A stretch of DNA of 64,000 nucleotides, from NCBI GenBank assembly GCA_029204225.1, contig CM055098.1, positions 49,476,277-49,540,276 on the forward strand. The letters are read 5' to 3'. Shown in pieces: positions 36,838 to 49,456 of the stretch; position 1 is the first letter of the stretch; every line of letters starts with the position of its first letter. The notes beneath the pieces are model-generated. The model made no database searches and was not told the DNA's origin. It saw only the letters and a program-made list of their open reading frames with translations. This DNA is from Diphasiastrum complanatum (taxonomy: Eukaryota > Streptophyta > Lycopodiopsida > Lycopodiales > Lycopodiaceae). A program made the position numbers and the translations under genes.

Positions 36838-39800
36838 TCAATTATGGACTTGATTCGTAAGAGGCCGTAAGAATTCAATTGCATCTGGTGAGATATGCTT
36901 CCACCAAAATGAAGCGCACTCCTTTGCTTTTATGCCACATAAGGAGATAGCTGGCTGGCTGTGATCACGTGTAGATTCCCTGAGCCAAGGCTTGTATTTT
37001 CCACTGAACTGGAGAAGCTTTGCATGATCTGCTTTTGGGGATAAAAAGGGTCTTTTATCTGGTCTTTTTGAGTATAACTTTTCCAAATAATCCCTTTCAA
37101 GTTCTGTGAGCTCAATGTGCGCTAATCCATGAACATTCCATGCAGCATCTAGCTTCTTATAGCTGTAATGAAGGACCAGCTGAAGAGAGGCCTCCAAATG
37201 TTCTAATCTGCCAAGTCATGCCCAAAGTATTGTCAGACATTTAATTCGGATCTAGAAACTATAGGCCAAATTGCATTGTTAATTGAATTTAATTAATTAG
37301 GCCAAAAGTTTACAAATAGGCCTCATCAAAGTTTTTACTAAGAATAGTATGATGTATAGCCTTCAGCGAGCTAGTGCCTAGAGCTAAGTCACTATGTTTG
37401 ACTAGTAGTTGGGTGACCGGGGTGTGGTAGGTAGGGTATGTGAGGTAGGTGAAGTACGTGAGAGTGGTAGGTGAGGGTAGGTAGACCTAGAGAGAGAGAG
37501 AGAATGTGTCTAGAAAAGGCAGGTTCCAGAGAGTTTGCACTACTCAAATTTTTGTACTGTCATGTTGCCTCATTAATGAGCATGTACTTTTGTCTATCAT
37601 CAATAAATGCTAATACCATCTTGTTTTTACAAGGCTCAGATGAAGAATGATTTCTTGAGTACTTTGTAATGTACTGTACATTGAGTAATAGTATTGTACT
37701 TGCATTTAATAGACGTGTACCTGTCTAGAAGTTTCTAGGGTCAATCATTTTTCATTTAGCATTTAATGATATGGTGTCCTCTTAGTTCGAGATTCTGCTT
37801 CAGACAGTTTTGTACTGAGTTTTCTATAAGAAGCGTGGCATAAGGGATTTGAGGGACTGAAACATATATTTTACAACATTGCACCTACTGAGCAACTGGA
37901 GTTTTCAAAAAGTAGTAACGAACAGCTTATGAACATTTTCTTTTGTGACTAGTTCACAGTGAGAATTTTCAAACATCTTACATCATCAAAGTCTTTGTTT
38001 CTACTCAAACTGACTGTACAACTACTTTGCCAATAAAGTGTAACAACCTTCACTACTTAGAGACAGAAAAAGACAATCATAATATTACATTTATCCTTGC
38101 TGCAATTAGCATTCAAAAGGTTTAGATGCCACTGTGGTGGCCTTTTCTTTAAAATCTGTTATATGAAAAGTTATTGTTGGCCATTCACTTCCACAGACCC
38201 TTACAAAATAACATTGAAGACCTATGTCCATATTCACTCTAGTGTAATAGAATTGAAGCTCTTGAGGTGAAGAAAGGAGCCATCAACCAGAAAAAAATCC
38301 TTGAAGAACATATAGGGTATTAAAGAAAAGAGCATCAATGATATTCTGATGTGTTGCGTATGTGAATGTTTGGGCATGCACAATTTTCAAATTGTTGCGG
38401 GTACAGAAAATTGCACCTCATCACTCAAGAGTAAATAAGAATCGATAGCTCTTAGATTGAATGGAACAGACTCGGGAGTTAAGTGAGATATTTGGTGCTT
38501 CTCAACAGCCACTGCTGTTTGACACTTCCGGTTCCAACTATGCTTTTGTTGGTTTTCATTCAACACAGGGATAATATAATAAATGCTTCCAAATCCTACT
38601 CTCTAGCAGGATTTGAAAATTTGAAAAAAAAAAAATCTTGTGCATGCTGGATTTTTAGTCTTGCTAGAATTCATATTCCCACTTGCAACTTTTCCTCGGA
38701 AGCTTTTCAGACATTGATAGGTTAGCTGCATAAAAGAGCAACATTCTAGTTTGACAAATAATAACCTTCTCGTGCTTGAAGACAGGAGCCTATGTTCTTT
38801 AATCTTCTGTAAAAAGGAACAAGAGCAACAATCGAGTTTGTTAACCAGTTACAAACACAAGCATGCTCCTTAGGTCCAGTTTAATTTGTTTTCTGCTTTA
38901 TGGAAACAGCTGCTATCCTTGCAAAATCCACTCAGATTGCACCCTTTACTTGTTGGGACACATCTTTTGACATGTCTATCAGGTTGCATTCATGAGCCTT
39001 AGTGATATCGATATTTACTAGCCATTGTCAATAATCTCAAATAAGCATATGTACTTCTCCAGAGTAATTCTAAGCCACGGCCTAAATCACAGTTTGTCTA
39101 AGTTTTCATGTTATTCTCAATTTTCAGATTGCCAGACTAGTTTCTGTGTAAGTTGCCCCTTGAAGTCTCCCTTGCCTAGAGTTTTCCAAAGTGTTGCCCT
39201 ATTTTGTTAGACTCTGCTATGTTGAGCGTCCAATGCCTTTTCATACTTGCTTGAGCTTCAGGAACTGTAGCTTAAAAATCTGTGCAATTTTTTACTGCAA
39301 TCCCCTTTAAAAGTCTAGGAATGATGGGATAATTAGGAGAGAATTACCTCTCTCAAATTGTGTTGTCACAGTAACATTTGACATTTCTTTTATAAGTAAA
39401 TATAAAAGCATCTAACTTTTTCCCCCCTAAATCCTCTTTGAACCTCTACCTCAAACTCTCGAGAAACCACCTGCTCTTTTCTTGAAACCCCCAGCCCCTG
39501 ACTGGAAGACTGCAAAACTATTTCCAGACAAATGATTCCAGTTCCCCTTAAAGATTATAGTCCAACTTTCAGTATTCTCTGAAATACTCTGAAATACTCG
39601 TTTTTTCTCGAAGGAATAGCATGGCTAATGCATTGTACTATTCAACTTTGACAGTTGTTCAAATTGTTAAATTTGCTGGATTCTTGTTTGCAATTTTCCT
39701 TCAAGGACCATGCTTTTTCCTTGCAGTATTTGTTTTTATAGAGCAAATAACCCTTTCACAATGATATGTAAGGATGGCATTGCAGTTCAAACAACATGCG

Positions 39801-42800
39801 GTAGCCTACAGGAAGCTTATCAACCAGACTCACAAACTTTTCCAGTGATTAAGCTACAGCTTTATTCACAGTTTGACCCATGGTTTCTCTTCCTTGGCAC
39901 CGACGATCCATAATTTAAGAAAAATCCTGGTTCTGAAGCATGTTTTCACGTTGAGCAGTAATTTGGAAAAAAAATGCTTCTAAATCTTATTAGGGCTTCT
40001 CTTACATTTGCAAGCATTCATATTTTATTGCCAAGAAATGCAAGGATGTTTTGATACCCCTTCATAGACCAGGAGGATGGTGTGAAATCTCTTGCAGCTG
40101 TGAGGTTATCCCCAACTCATCCTAAGCGGATCGCCACCCTTATGGATTACTCATCAATCTGATCGCCCCAGTGCTGGCCGTGGACGTCGCTCATCCAGAT
40201 TTCTGATATCTAGCAGGTGGCACTTTAATCATGTAGCCTAGCCGAAGCAGGACCAGATGGCCATTATGGATTACTCATGAATTTGATGTATTAGTTCAAT
40301 TACTCAGCAGCCCAGTATGGATAACCACATATCAGATGCAGCTGTATCTTATGTGTAGATTCCCTGATTTGTTGTTTATAGTTGATGGCCATCTAACTAA
40401 CGGACAGTACGTTCCGGCCCAAAAGGATCGGAACGGGTTTCTAAGCATTCCACTTCCAATTCCAATTCCAATGCCATACATCACATCATCATCATGTGTT
40501 CCCATTCCACTTCCACTTCCAATTCCAATTTCAATGCCAAATATCACATCATAATCATCATCTCAAAAAGCTTTCTGCTGCCCTGCAGCTGCACCCAACT
40601 GATGGGAGAGAGAGATTCAGGGGCATGTATCCATGCCCCTTTGCAGTTATCTGAAATTTGTATCTGATGGTATCGCCACCCACATTTGTGGAGCTTTTCA
40701 AGCTCTACATCGCTGGTTGGTGACATAACCTACCGAGCCGTCCCTTTTATCTGCAAATTTTCCAAGTCTACAGGTGAGGCATCACCTATCATTAATTGCC
40801 CGACACAAAGAGCATGCTGTTTTCAGGTTTTCCAACCACTAAGGCACTTGGCCTTTAGGGCTCTTACTTAATCCTCGGACCAGCTAATGTGAACCACCCT
40901 GCTTCAACTTAGACCATCCTCCCATTTCACCTAAGCATCCAAGGCTCATCCAGATCCTTGACTGGACCAATTGTCAGTCCCAAACAAATTCCTGTCTCCC
41001 TTCCTACCAGTGACCAATGCAGATCTGCTCTGCAAAATTATCCACAGTTTTTTGGTTCCTGCTGGCGGGAATTTGGGATCCAACTTGTGCCATCTAAATC
41101 TATTCTGAATTTTTTCCTTCATTTCTCGCTATAAAATCAGAGATCAAACTAAAATTGAACAGCTATTAATCCAATCTTCTACAACTTCGAGGCATGTAAG
41201 ATTTTCCTGTCTGTGAAAACATCTGGTTGAGCCCTAGTTATTTGAATTGATAGATTGTAACTGATTAGAGAAGTATTGCATCTAATCATCATGTTGCTTG
41301 TTGCTTTGATGGAGTCCCAAAACCACCTTACTTAATGTGTGAAATAACTGGTTAGGATCGATCAATCCTCCCGCGTTAGGAGAAACCTGGCCGAATTTTG
41401 AGAGAGGAAACAAATTCTTCTCCAATTATGGGAATCTCCTTATTTGCCATTTTATAATACAAAAAATTTCATTTAATTAGCAAGTTTGTTAGGGTTAAAT
41501 GCATTTATATCACCATTCATTTATATCATTATGGCCCAAGGCCACATGCCATGAGTACCTGTTGTGCAGTTGGTCCCACATATGCAATCTAGATGCCAAA
41601 TAATTGATCTCGGATTACCACCCCACTCACATTCTAACTGTAATTGTCTCCCAAGTATTGTCCTCCACTTAGAGCCTAGCCTCCCTGTAAATTCCCTCCC
41701 TTAACCCAATGTTAGACATTGGCTACCTTAGTTAGCCATGGACATAACAACATCAATTTGGCCATATACAACAAGACTACCATATAGTGTACCTCTCAAG
41801 AGCAAAGAACGTGAACATGTATTGCATGCTAAGTTCAGAAGACAACTATAAATGAAGATACTACCAATACAGACAAAGCAAACATGCAAAAGCCAAAAAA
41901 AAATTGAGTAGAATTATCATAGATCTAGATACCTTTGTAGCATAGTGTCCCTTGGTACCACTGGTATGGTACCGCCGTATGGTACCGCCGGTACCATATC
42001 AGTGGTACCGCCGGTATGGTACCGCCCTAGGATCTGCGGTACCAGGGCGGTACCATTTTAATTTTTTTTTTTTTTATATATTTTTAATATTTAATTGTTG
42101 CCTATTACCTACCAAAACAGGTCAAAAAAATGGAAAAAAAAAGGGGTTCTTGGCGTAAAAAAAGAGGGTACAGTACATGGTGCAGGGGACTGGTGCAACA
42201 GCACATGGGCACTGTGGGTGAGCAACCATGGGGCCAATGGAGCATCACATGGGTTTAGGGTACAGAGGCACATGGAGGGGTGATGGGGATCCACATGGCC
42301 GATCAGGCTGTGGGGATAAATAAGCACTTAGAATGCCATTGTGATCGGCATTTTCAGAGGCTGTGAGAGAGCTAGTGATGGACAGTGAGAGAGCAAGCGA
42401 GAGCCGGTGACAGGCTGTGAGTGGCTGTTTGAGAGCCAGGGTGCTGTGAGAGGGTGTTCGAGGAGCAGGGTGTTGTGAGGAGAAGGTCGATCGAGATGGC
42501 AGAGCGCATACCACCGAAGCCCGAGGGAGAAGCCAGGAGGAAGCTCGAGGAAGATATCCGAAGGCACAACGAAAGACATCGGAAGCAAGAGGCAGACATT
42601 GCAGAGATGCTGCGACAGACTCAGGAGAGACACCCAGAACTGCAGATCCCCGCCCCCGCTGTGGCCCTTGCCCCCGCTGTCGAGCTGGATTTGGATGAGC
42701 AGATCGGAATGAACTTCACACGGCGGCAGCTCATCATGGTCAAGGAAAGGGCGGTCAGACGTCGGGCTAACCAGGAGGCAGAGCGAGAGCGACAGAACAA

Positions 42801-45800
42801 TGCACCTAACGAGGGCGAGGAGTCGGTGGAGGATCAGTAGGCATGTTCAGAATAGATAAGGTCTAGCCGTATGTGGCGGACTGTTGCTATGTAATTTTCG
42901 GCAGTTTAGAGTGCGGCAAAGAACTAGATAGTTGCTTAAAAAAAGGACGGGATATGTGATGTTATCTTGATACAACGGTAGAATGAATTCATAGTTGTTT
43001 TTTGTACAACGCGAGCCTGGTCATGTGAAATGCAATCTCTGTATTTTTTTAAATGCAAATGTGATACATGTTTTTGTGAAATGCAGTTTGGGGTGTAGGT
43101 GTAATTGTTGTGCTCATTATGTAGGTGCATTTATGTGAAGCTATCATTCACTTCAATCGAAATTAGTTGAAAATAAGATTCACACACGCACATAGAATTT
43201 GACATAAAATTGAAAATACAACATCACATGTACAGAGCGACATACGCACAATGTGCAGCAAATAAAGTACGCCAAACACTGTATATAATATGAAAAATGA
43301 TCTGAGTACAATGGTAGACCGTCTGCTAGAGACAAACTACTGAAACTAAAATAACAGAGCCACAATCAATGCTCTGGCTCTGACTCAGACGAATGCTCCG
43401 GAGACAACTCAGGGCCTCGAGCTGACTCTCGCAGCCGATATCTCTGCCTGTCTGAAACTCGCATGGGCTGTGTGTCCGAGGAGGAGGACTCGTCACTAGC
43501 AACATCCCAATCTGCCTCCGCATAGCCCCCAAGCAAGCCAAACCAACAACACCTCCTCCAGCTGGCTGTAATCCTGCACCTCTAGCTGTACCTGGAACCC
43601 TGCGTGGTCGTCCTCTCTTCCATGGCAGTTTCTGTGCCTTGCCTTTCTTGTTTGGTGCACCCTTGGGCCTTCCTGGTCCCTTGCGGACAAGAGGAGCTGT
43701 CAATGCCTCGTCACCCCCACGCAAATCACCTGGCTGGCTAGGCTGGGCCCAAGCTGAGGCCGGCTGGGATAGGGAAGCAAAAGAGGGAACTCCCTGTGCA
43801 CCTGAGCGAGGAGGATGAGCTCGTGGAGTGTGTGCCCGTGGGGCTGCTGCAGGTGGAGGAACTGGCTGTGCAGGAGGCAAGTACAGCGGCAATATGTACT
43901 GAAAGGGGCGCTGCGGTGGCCGGTACTGGTACATCATCGGGTGCTGCCAGAGGGGGAGCCAGTGGAGTGGGTGCTGCCAAAGGAGGAGGATGTGGAGTGG
44001 GTGCTGCCACTGGGGGAGCAACTGGTGGAGCCACTGTGGATGTGGGCGCTGCAAGAGAAAACCTGGGCACAGATGGTGGCCTGCCATGGAGACTTGGTGC
44101 TACAGAAGTGGACGACGATGGAGGGGCTGCAGGCCTGAATGGCATCGGTGGCACTGGAGGAGCTGTGCGGCGCACATATACCCTCTAAGGAGCTGGAGGA
44201 ACTGTAGACACCTCGGGCGGCTGCTCTGGCTCGGTCTCTGTGTATGGCATGCTGGCAAGAGATGAAGGGGGTGCCCTGACACTCGGCATCTGCTGAGCCT
44301 CTGAATCCAATGTGGCAATCAGGTCGTCCAGCTGGGCATCTGAATACAAATGCTCTGGGCTCTAGGCCTCATCCTGTGCACCATCCCCTGAATCATCCTG
44401 TGCACCATCCCCTGGATCAACCCGTGCCTCATCATGTGCACCCTGTGGACCCTGCATGGCCTCCCAATCTGCGCAATCAAAGTCATCTGGTGCCTCCTCT
44501 GGTGTGCTGTCGTAGTAACGGCCATGACTCTGCACTGCACGCATCCAAACATCTGCCAGACCGGCATCTAAATCACTCTGCCCTCTATCAAGAGCCTCCT
44601 CCATCATGTCGGCATAGGTAGGTATGCCAATGGACCCCCCTTGTGTGCCCTGCTTGTCTCCCGGTATAACCTGTGCCATGTGCCCCACCTCTGCCACGTG
44701 ATGCACCTGTGACCCCTGCCCGTGGTGTGTGCCCTGCACCTGTATGGTCTGCCTCATCTCTCTCTGAACTGGCAAACACAACCTGAATGGGCTCATCCTC
44801 ATCATGCTCATCCTCTGACACTGGCTCATCTGCCTCATACAAAGGAGGCTCTCTGTGCTCAAGCCCAAGCTCTCTCTCTCTCTCATCTCAGCAAGCTCCC
44901 TCTCTCTCTCTGCCATCAACTGTGTGCCCAAGTCATCTGCAGGCATGGGATGGACGTTGTCCGTAGGCAAGTCAACCTGGCGCTCCAAATCAGATATCTT
45001 CGTCTGCAAGGTCAAAATATTGCGTGTCAGGAGAACAACTTGATCAAAAATGGCAACCTACATTTTAGTGAGACGTAAACCAACATGCTATGGGGGAATA
45101 GCCCATCACCTGCAATGCGCTCGTAATGGTCGGCAGTCTCCTGGCGAGACGTGCGTTGGTGCTACAGAACACCAACCGCTCTAGCTGACTCACTTACAAC
45201 CTGTTTCTTCTCCTTGTGTGAACCAGGGCCATGTGCTCCAGTTACGCTCACACACGGAGGCAGCGCAATCCTGTGGTACGTGCAATGAAATGCTTCAGCA
45301 CATGTGCACGGGTGGAACGTCAACGAAATACAGCAAGGGAGGATAAAGAGATGCATACCTGAGAAAGGACACGCAGTGCAAGATGCTGTATGGAGGGATA
45401 GGTGCTACCGAACATGGTCCACCAGGTAATGGGGAGCTGCCTGCTCTTTGGATCCTGAGCAGCTGGGTGACCAAACGTGCCCATGCCAAAACGAAATGCA
45501 GCTAGCTCCTCCATGAGTCTGATAGGATCCAAGCCAATGTGTGGACCCACCCTGTAGATGTACTCAAGCCAATCCACCTCGAGCTCCCTGTTTGATATCT
45601 GTGTCGGAGAAAGGAAGAGGGGATGCAAGATGTGTGCAACGCTGTGGATACTCCTGTGAAAGTAGTTCCACCGCGTCTCCCAGATGAACCTCAGCTCCGT
45701 CATCTTGCACGAAGACGAAGCAAATTTTAAAAAAAACTTAACATTGACATAAAAACAAACTAGCAAACACTGAAAAGATAAAGAACAATTTCGCTTACCT

Positions 45801-48800
45801 CTCTGGCTGCAAGATGGGCAGCTGCAGGAACTGTCCGATCTGGTCCATGAGCTTATACAGTAGTCCAAGTGTGGACCCCTCGCTGTCAGCCATGTGGAGC
45901 ACAATGTAGAGTGGTCGAAGCAGTCCTGACAATGTCTGTGCATCCCTCCAAAACTGGTCTCCCCTCACCGTGGAAGAAAAGTGCTCCCCATCCTCCGTGT
46001 GCTGAAATGTACTGGCACGCCAAAGATCACTGGCAACCATCTGTAGAAGCTGTGCCCTGCACCTGATCAGACGGTCGATGACCACCAGGTCGAATGCAAA
46101 GCGTGTGGGGGCTGGCTTACGGAGGTCCAAATGGCTGAACACCCGAAACATGGCAAGAACACGCCTCTTCCGGGTGACAAAAGTCACCAGGAAGAGGGCC
46201 TCGCAGACGATGGCTCTAACCTAAGGAAGTGCACCTATGTCCCCCATCAAAAGGTCTATGTCGTGCGCTACACAGGGGGTATGGACGATGTGAGGGAACT
46301 CTCTCTCTAGCAGGACACCCATCTGAACGCAGTTGGTGGCATTGTCCATCACCACCGTAACGACATGCTGTGGGCCTATGGACAGGATGGAAGACCTAAT
46401 GACGTCGTACATGAAATCTGCAGATATGACTCTCCCCCCTCTACTGCAATCCACGGCTCTCAAAAACTGTGTACCCATGCAACTGGAGACCAAGATGTTG
46501 AGGATCGGCCTCCTCCTGACATCAGTCCAGCCATCGGACATGATGCTGCATCCATATGTGGCCCAGTGGCGGCGTAGAGGCTCCATCTCTCTGGACAAGG
46601 ACTCGACCCTATCTCTCAACATGTGTGTACGGACAACCTCTGAACCAGGGACTCTCCAGCTAGGGCTGACAGACTGTGCAAGGCGGAATGCCCTTCTGAA
46701 GGGCTCAGAATCGGTGATGGCAAAAGGTAGGTTCATCTCGTAAATCAAACTAGCCACGGCCTGTGTGGCCTCTCTATCCATGTGCGGCTGATGCGCGCCG
46801 CGAATGGTCTGCTGCACAAGGGCTCTACCTGGTGGGCGACGGGTGGTGGACCTCCAACACGGTGCACCAACCGTGACAGGAATGGACGATGACGCGACAG
46901 GCTGGGCACTAGTGGATGCATCGGCTGTAGACGTGGAATGAGGAGAGTGGGATGCACTGGCAGGGATGGGTGCAGTAGCATAAGTGGGGTGCACTGGTGG
47001 AGGGGCAAGATCTGGCATGGGATACGAAAACTGCTGGCTAGGGAGATCATCCGGATAGGAAGGGAAAGAAGAAGGGATCTCATCCACATCCTCGAAGGCC
47101 TCGTCAGTAGCATCCTAAGCCTGCTCGGGTGGCGGAGAATCCATGAGAAAATCGTAAACTGGGGGCGTGCGAGCAACAGGACGTGGTGGTGGAACCGTAG
47201 TGGCAACTGGCGGACGTGATGGGATGGGATCCACCGGAATGGGTGCAGATGGGGGTGCGTGTGGTGGAACTGTCTGAGGGGGATGAGGGGCAATGGGACG
47301 GGACGAGGATGCACTCCCTCTCCTCGTGCGTGCCAGCCAAGCAGGCAGCAACTCTGGGTCAGCCACATAAGGAGCAGTGCAAAACCGTAGAACGCCCTCC
47401 GAAATGGTGTTCTCCCCCGCCAAAAGACATGGCCCGTAGGTGTCCAGTAGTCGCTGCCTGTCAAAGACGGACATGCTGCCACAAGGGGCAGCATTTAAGG
47501 TGCCACCATTTTTGGCGTGTGTACCGTGTAGGTGGTCTTTAAGGCGAGTGAGGGACGCAGCAAATTCGACGAGGCAGTATCGGCAACGCACGATCTTCTG
47601 ACCGGTCTTGTTGGACTTGTCGGCAACCCGCCTGACAATGTCTACCTCGTCCCACAGACCGGAAAGGTCGGAATGCACCATTGCGATGGAGAAAACTAGG
47701 GAAAAAATGCAGATGAAGCTGGAGCTGGAAGGATGGATTGCTGGAAAAAAAACAGCAGGGTTCACTGTTGGAGAGACGCTAAAAATGGGCGAAGGCAAGG
47801 CGAAGCAAATCAGATGCAGGGCAAGGCGTTGCGTGGGTGAAGGGCGATGCAAGGGATCGAAGGCAGACAGGCAAAACAGCAGCGATGGCAGGGCAGAGGA
47901 GGGCGCAAAAAAAATTCCAGATGGAAACGTGAGGGGGGCGAGTAGGTTTAGGTAAAAAAAAAATTAAAAAAATATTAAATATTAAATAGTATAATATATT
48001 GTGGTACCGCGGTACCGGGATCCGCGGTACCCAGTACCACGAGACCTATGCTTTGTAGTAATTGTGATGGATAAACATAGAGATAGGATATGATATGGTG
48101 ATAAATAATGTTTGAAAAGGTCAAAGAGCGTCCTAAAATACCACCAACCACTTAAGCATAAGTGCAACATTGCAAAATGAATATGAGACTAATACTGAAG
48201 GACACTCTCTAGCTGCTAGCACTTTCATTTCTAGCTGCACTTGGATTTATTGTTCACTGTTAAAATTACTTATTTGTTGTCATCTTTCACAGGCTAGCTT
48301 GGTGCCATTCCAAGATGTTTTAAACTATTTTTTGGTTAGTCGTTCCATTGACTTAAATTGGAATTGAAGATGAAATCAAAGTAACTATTAAAACATATAA
48401 GTCAACTTTTTGTACCTTGCTACAGCAAACTAAAGAAAGTTCTTATGGTACTAATGGCAAAATTTTATGACGAGAGGAACCTAGTTTCCTAGAGGAACTT
48501 AGTCTCCTAGATGAATGTTGATTTAAGACTCTTGAGGGAGCTAGTCTTGTGTTGTCTTTGGTCCTTGTGCTTGGAAGGGATCTCTGCCTCATCCTCCAAT
48601 TTTGATTGTGCATCAGACCAAGGGCATCATGTATCCCAAGGTATGTTTTGTGTCTTTCTCTTGTCACCAATTACTTCCATTCTAGGTACACCAAACCTAA
48701 GCCTTGGCATTTCACTCTCCACATCGTCATTACTTGCAGCTTTATCCTCCTCACATTCATCAAAATAGGGCACTTTACCATCTCATTTCCTGATATAGAT

Positions 48801-49368
48801 TGCTCCTTGCTACTATCATCCTCATCATCATACTTGTGCATCTCATTAAATATGAAATTCTTGCTTGTGTAGGACTTCTTCTCCTTTGGATCGTAGCACT
48901 CATATGCTTTGGCCTTGTCATCATACTAAATAAAAACCAGATGACGACCTAGGACATCCACAAAGTCACAGACGGTGTTAGAAGATGAGAGAGACATCCC
49001 AATCGGACATCAACACCTTAATCAGAGACAGCACCAAGTGTCGTGGCCTATAGCCACCAAAGTGGCATGCCATGTCCCAAAATCTTACACACATCGGCAA
49101 CAACACTTGGAGCATCCTCAGCTTCTACCATTACATCCTTCTTCAACTACATGCCACGATAGTAGAGGATCTCTACATAGTTGTTATAGCATTCTATTCA
49201 TGTTCATGTTTCTCTCATTCAGGCACTTATGGCTTATGCAAAATATGTACTTTCTTTTCATATAGTCGTACCGGATATGTATTTAAACTCCCTAGTAGTT
49301 AACACGCACTTAAGATTTATCAGTCTTATGTACCTTTTGGTATTTCAAAGACATTAATATAGCTAGCT

Positions 49369-49456
<88 letters not shown>

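Larger units (their letters stand above)
41941..48050 (-). mobile_element. Complete hAT transposon, 6,110 bp, 8-bp target duplication
   Basis: Ends CATAGTGTCCCTTGGTAC (left) and, on the other strand, CATAGGTCTCGTGGTAC (right). Flanked by perfect CTTTGTAG at 41933-41940 and 48051-48058. An 8-bp duplication with CA-initial terminal repeats is the hAT hallmark. Each end carries several GGTACCGC-type copies in the first ~110 bp (left) and ~50 bp (right), then AT-rich DNA, consistent with transposase binding sites. Contains a decayed transposase on minus and an intact small ORF on plus. Confidence 0.95.

Noticed and set aside
43326-44087. AT-hook protein as a separate gene
   Set aside because: The Pro-rich stretch before it lies in the same frame as the transposase tail, and a single frame slip explains the offset; no separate start signal was seen.
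43796-44265. Gly/Ala-rich plus-strand ORFs opposite the transposase tail
   Set aside because: They mirror the Pro/Ala-rich coding of the minus strand; no motif or start context of their own.
41955-47117. TAG recoded or read through in the hAT transposase
   Set aside because: The element also has a TAA and frame slips, and host genes use standard stops, so decay is simpler.
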